From positions 1,913,803 through 1,977,802 of the forward strand of contig NC_087380.1 in assembly GCF_963675165.1 (NCBI RefSeq): a DNA stretch of 64,000 bases, written 5' to 3'. The notes beneath the pieces are model-generated. The model saw only the letters and a list, made by a program, of their open reading frames with translations, was not told the DNA's origin and did not search any database. The DNA is from Halichondria panicea. Its lineage: Eukaryota > Porifera > Demospongiae > Suberitida > Halichondriidae. This document shows positions 59,120 through 64,000 of the stretch, in pieces (position 1 is the first letter of the stretch; each line of letters begins with the position of its first letter). The position numbers and the translations under genes were made by a program.

Positions 59120-59476
59120 TAACTGAACTAGCAGCTGTACAGTATTGTATGTGTATAGTGTCAGAGGAGGTACGACATCCGCCTGCCAAAGGAAATGTTT
59201 TAGACACACATTCCTTATAGGTCAAGAATTCAATATAATAAGGAATGTGTGTGTTAAGACACGCGGATGACACGCGGATGTCGTACCTCCTCTGGTGTAG
59301 GATTATCTTTATGAGTATGTATGTGGAGCATGTACATTTTTGATGTGTGGAAATTCATTGCAATGATAATTTCAGACTTCCTGTTGTCATCATATTAAAC
59401 TCAACCAAAAATTCATTTGAACTCTTGACTCAACTAATTTGGAGCATGCACCATACATGCACAAAGACAGCCAAGC
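59120..59476. other. Interval between H0 and H with a palindromic element
   Basis: A palindromic element with arms CAGAGGAGGTACGACATCCG spans 59162-59294. The rest is the usual upstream flank of signal-peptide exons. Confidence 0.6.
59162..59294. mobile_element. Palindromic element, 133 bp
   Basis: CAGAGGAGGTACGACATCCG is inverted at the right end, with an inner inverted AAGGAATGTGTGTG pair and a local repeat of ACACGCGGATG. Confidence 0.65.
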
Positions 59477-62400
59477 ATGAAGAAGAAGTTACAAGGTGAC
59501 TGTGTCTATTGGCTGGTCTATTTGACTGGAGCTGCTCCGCTCCTACTAGTGTGTGGAGAGGGTATGTTAACTTATGACCTTTGCCAGCAATATTCACATC
59601 CACAATCTCCTTCCAGTTGTGTGCCCATCTCTCGCTCCCCTGAACAATGGAATAATCTCATACAGCAACCCAACACTGTGTCTGGGCACTGTGGCCACTT
59701 ACACCTGTGACACTGGCTACACTCTCTTTGTAGACATTACCAGGACTTGTGAGAGTGATGGAATGTGGAGTGGGTTAGATCCAGTCTGTCTGCGTAAGTG
59801 GAATGGAATGTGGACATTCTTTTTTTGAGTGTACCCTCTTCTCTACAGGTATCTGCTCTGACTTACCCTTCTTACTGACCAACGGAATGATCAGCTACGA
59901 TGATGCTGGATCCACTAACAACAGACCAGTGGACACTGTGGCCATCTTCAGCTGTGACGCTGGATACACTCTCAATGAAGACGCCACTAAGACTTGTGGG
60001 AGTGATGGAATGTGGAGTGGGTTAGATCCAGTGTGTCAGCGTAAGTGGAATGGAATGTGAACATTCTGTTTTTTTATTTTTTAGTGTACCCTCTTCTCTA
60101 CAGGTATCTGCTCTGACTTACCCTCACTGACCAATGGGATGATCTCCTACAATGGTGCTGGATCCACTAACAACAGACTAGTGGACACTGTGGCCATCTT
60201 CAGATGTAACACTGGCTACGCTCTCAATGAAAACACCACTAAGACTTGTGGGAGTGATGGAATGTGGAGTGGGTTAGATCCAGTGTGTCAGCGTAAGTGG
60301 AATGGAATGTAGATATTCTTTTTTTGATTGTACCCTCTTCTCTACAGGTATCTGCTCTGACTTACCCTTACTGATCAATGGGATGATCTCCTACAATGGT
60401 GCTGGATCCACTAACAACAGATCAGTGGACACTGTGGCCATCTTCAGCTGTAACACTGGCTACGCTCTCAATGAAGACGCCACTAAGACTTGTGGGAATG
60501 ATGGAATGTGGAGTGGGTTAGATCCAGTGTGTCAGCGTAAGTGGAATGGAATGTGGACATTCTGTTTTTTATTTTTAGTGTACCCTCTTCTCTACAGGTA
60601 TCTGCTCTGAATTACCCTCACTGACCAATGGGATGATCACCTACCTTGGTGGATCCACTAACAACAGACCAGTGAACACTGTGGCCATCTTCAGCTGTAA
60701 CACTGGCTACGCTCTCAATGACGCTATTAAGATTTGTAGGAATGATGGAATATGGAGTGGGTCAGATTCAGTGTGTCAGCGTAAGTGGAATGGAATGTGA
60801 ACATTCTTTTTTTGAGTATACCCTCTTCTCTACAGGTATCTGCTTTGACCTACCCTCACTGACCAATGGGATGATCTCATACAATGATGCTGGATCCACT
60901 AACAGGAGACCAGTGGACACTGTGGCCACCTTCAGCTGTGACTCTGGCTACACTCTCAATGATGACGCTACTAAGATTTGTGGAAATGATGGAATGTGGA
61001 GTGGGTCATCTCCAACATGTGAAGGTCATAATTATTAGTTGAGTGGTAATACATGCACCGTGACTCCTGAGCTTATTCCTACAGCCATTATGTGTCTTCC
61101 TCTACCGGCCATTATTACCAATGGCATGATCTCCTCCTACTCTCCTGATGTCACCCCTGACTATGACCTGGGAACTGAGGCAACCTACACTTGTGAGGCT
61201 GGGTTCTATCTTGAGGGTAATGAGGTACAAGTGTGTATGGATGATGATGGAATGGACGCCATTGGAGTGTGGAGTGGTCAGGAGCGTAGCTGTGTCCGTA
61301 AGTTTATCGGTGAAAAGATATAAGTCCCTGGTACTGTAAAAACACGAACATGTGTATATTGTTTGGTCATGTGTCAATTAACTTATCGCAGCCATCACTT
61401 GTCTTTGTCTCCTTATTCCTACCCACACTTCAATACCTACCCTTCTCGCACCAGTTCACTTTCCCCCTATGGAACACAAGCAATTTACTCCAATAATAAT
61501 TGTATTGTCCGCAGGTATCACATGTTCTGCTCTCATTAATGTTATTAATGGGACCATCAATTACCCTAGTGGTACTACTGCACCGTATGACTATGAAACG
61601 ACAGCTACTTATCAATGCAACAATGGACATGTATTTACAAGTGGAGACAGTGTGAGAACCTGTACTGGTGATGGTAGTACTCCCAGCGGTCAGTGGGATG
61701 GTGCTGCTCCTCGATGTCCACGTATGTTATATTCTTGCATTATCGTATCACATGATAATGTACACACAGCTGTGGACTGTGGGACTCCTCCGTCTATTAC
61801 CAATGGATCTCCTGGGATACCAACAACCACAACATTCACAGGGACAGTGACCTACAGCTGTAATGATGGCTATGCACTCTTTGGGATTGCTACAAGTATT
61901 TGTCAGGCAAATGCAACCTGGAGCAGACCACCAGAATGCAGAGGTACATAATATTGGGCATGGTGACATGTATACTATACACCATATAACTGCACAGGTA
62001 TCACTATTGGTGGTATCCAATCTGGTGTGCCCATCTTAATTGGAGATTCTGTTACCATCAACTGCATCACTGACTCTCCTGCTGACTCAATAGTGTTGCT
62101 CCAAGATGACCAACCTCTTTATGGAACTCATCAGTCAACCATTTTGTTGTATACTATCCCTCTTGTGTCTGACAACATTCATGGAAACACCTTCAAATGT
62201 GAGGCTCTGCTAACAGGGAGGACAAGCTCTTCAGACACCGCCTTTGATACAGGTACCATTTTCATTGCAGGCAAGTAGATATTTTCGTGTGAATTTCGGA
62301 TCAACTTTGCTCCACAGTTCCTGAACAACCTATTACTGCTAGCATCAGCCCAACTATCCCTTCACTTCCACTAATTGGAGAGCCATACATTGTGACTTGC

Positions 62401-64000
62401 ACTGTTTCTTTATTGCCTGGACTAACTCGCACACCAACTGCTCAGTGGCTGAAGGTTACTATGGGAGAGGAAATAAATTACCTTAATCGATCCATTCTCA
62501 ATTTCGCTCCACTAAGACCCTCAGATGCTGGCAGATACCGTTGTCAGGGAAACGTCACTACTACTGTTCACTCTCAACCTCTCTCAGACAGCAACGATTT
62601 CGATTTAATTGCTCAAAGTAAGTAAAATCTTCGTACTGAGCTACTATAAACAATTCATGTTTTGCAGTACCAACACCAGGAGTGAAAATCTCAAAGTCTC
62701 CCTCTAGTTCAGCCTTGTTTGCTAACCTCAGTGTGGTAACATTTACATGTCAAGTGTCCATACATACAAACATTGATACTCCTGTCAGTTTGAGCTTGAC
62801 TTGGACTCGTGAGGTTTATAGTGATGAAGATGATACAACCACTGAAGTAATCATGGTGAATAGTACAACCAAAGTAATGGAGAGAAGTTGGACCTTTAAT
62901 GATTTAAGTTCAAAAGACCAGAGAGTGACTTGCAATGGAGAATTAAGTTCAGCTAGTAGGTTTATTCAAGGCAGTAGCAGTATATATGAAGACACGTTAT
63001 CTGTTGCTGGTGAGTTTGCCATCTTCGATAAAACCATGATAAAGCTAATACACTATTCAGGTGTGTTTTTGATGTTCAACGGCAGTGTATTTAACGACAA
63101 TATTACCTCTGTACCAGCGAGGGATGTACGTGTCATACAGTGTCACTCTGACAAGACAGATACATTTAATGAATACCAACGTGGATGGACTTTCCCTAAT
63201 GGCAGCAAAGTTATGGAGACAGATGCACTGGCTATTGCAACACCCGAGGGAGGACAGCTGGCACTCACTCGACTAGGAAACACGTTCCTGCCAGCTGGAG
63301 AGTATTGTTGCAAGGCTCAGGATGCCAGAGGAACCAGCCACACCCTCTGTGTGCATGTGGAGCAAAGTCACTCAGTGTTGTTCCAGCTCAGACTCACCAA
63401 CATCAACCACTGTCCTGACTGGGTCGTGAGTACAATATAACATTGTGTCGTTGTATTAACAAGTCTCTAATATACAGGAACAACCAGACAGGATAACTGC
63501 TGTCACTGAAGCATTGGTGTCTGAGATCCAAGGCCATTGTCAGTGTTCCTTTGCTCCTAGTGATATCCAAGAGCCATCCTTCCAATGCTTCCCGAAGTCA
63601 AACCAAGCTGTAACGTTCCGTGCTATCACTACCTCAACCTTCATTGATGATATATCACGCTGGATTGCTGACGTTGGTTTACTGAGAGTACAGATGGTTA
63701 TCATACGAGTAGACAAGTCTTGTCAGGTGGAGATATCGAGCCTTGCGGACACAGAGTGCAGTGCAGGGAGCAGCGACATTGCCACTGTGGTCGGTGGAGT
63801 GGTTGGGGTGGTCATTGTGGTTGGCATTGTTGTCATAGTGATTGCTGTACTGGTGTTCAAGAGCAGGAGAGAGAAGCTAACTGTCCACAGAACAACAAAG
63901 TAAGTTTATATGCATCTCTGCTAGTTTATTGTTTATGCAATTTATTATTGTGACGTTCCCTCCCACCAGACCTGACCTACCAGGGTCACTAAAGGGTGTA
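59477..64000 (+). CDS. Unit H: nine CCP, four Ig-like, SEA-like, TM and (partial) tail (intact, runs off window)
   Basis: Exons: signal peptide 59477-59561; CCP 59617-59793, 59849-60040, 60104-60292, 60348-60536, 60598-60780, 60836-61024, 61085-61297, 61515-61721, 61770-61943; Ig 61998-62270, 62318-62617, 62668-63009; Ig4 fused with SEA-like part 1, 63061-63425; SEA-like part 2 plus TM 63478-63899; tail from 63970. All are open, with consistent phases. The intron after 62270 has a GC donor (GCAAGT). The Ig4 exon continues without an intron from HTLCVHVEQ into the SEA-like start [18 protein letters not shown]. The TM is Gly/Val-rich ([20 protein letters not shown]) followed by [11 protein letters not shown]. 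The tail starts PDLPGSLKGV, as in the sister units. Five of the CCP exons are near-copies of one another. Predicted cell-surface receptor. Confidence 0.85.
59817..61024 (+). repeat. Tandem array of near-identical CCP exons in unit H
   Basis: Five successive units of about 238-255 bp (starts 59849, 60104, 60348, 60598, 60836) share the exon (LTNGMISYN...[13 protein letters not shown]...DGMWSG) and the intron with its GTACCCTCTTCTCTACAG acceptor. The same exon type occurs once or twice in units D and E. The pattern suggests copy-number change by unequal exchange. Confidence 0.85.

Overview
The window reads as animal nuclear DNA, most likely from a demosponge. Genes are split into many small exons with canonical GT-AG introns (mostly 40-300 bp), base composition is AT-rich, and the intergenic DNA is full of short AT, GCATGC and TAGC runs and palindromic mobile elements. 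The compact introns and the CCP/EGF/Ig/FN3 domain mixtures fit an Amphimedon-like sponge. That species assignment is inference.

Everything recognisable as a gene, apart from transposons, lies on the + strand and belongs to one tandem array of chimeric type I receptors. A standard unit is a signal-peptide exon ([20 protein letters not shown] type), then optional Ig-like, CCP/sushi, EGF, extra Ig or Eph-type Cys-rich/FN3 exons, then a conserved Cys-containing SEA-like domain split over two exons, a Gly/Val-rich membrane helix and one tail exon. The tail carries YE(I/M)(M/I), YEEV and YEII/YDII motifs, a Pro/Thr-rich stretch and a FTECVAY box. I see nine units: A (<1-1584, 3' end), B (5234-19524), C (20509-23608), D (25324-33705), E (36443-39755), F (42766-50564), G (52906-56315), H0 (57901-59119, a small chimera) and H (59477->64000). 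G and H are open in every predicted exon. D is open if one truncated CCP exon is skipped, and B if two are skipped. A, C and F carry frame breaks or deletions in exons that cannot be skipped. E has a broken Ig exon and has lost its SEA/TM/tail end.

Between the tail of one unit and the signal peptide of the next lie copies of exons encoding an SH2 domain that resembles the N-terminal SH2 of PI3-kinase p85. There are seven second-half copies, two of them fully open, and about five first-half copies. Four of the tails carry YxxM, the motif p85-type SH2 domains prefer. In unit H0 a CCP exon has recombined with the SH2 donor site and reads in frame into an SH2 exon.

The rest is mobile DNA: a degenerate non-LTR retrotransposon (about 10072-12600) with a 545-bp fold-back element in it, a nested set of elements at 6048-9814 inside the giant intron of B, three copies of a composite repeat, several 5-bp-TSD elements starting CAGGGGC (one inside a CCP exon), and a possible KIAA1958/Crypton-like remnant near 34.4-34.8 kb.

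Taken together, the array looks like a fast-evolving, ITAM-like-tailed receptor family built by exon shuffling, unequal exchange and pseudogenisation. Such families are used elsewhere for self/non-self recognition or immunity. Function here is inference only.
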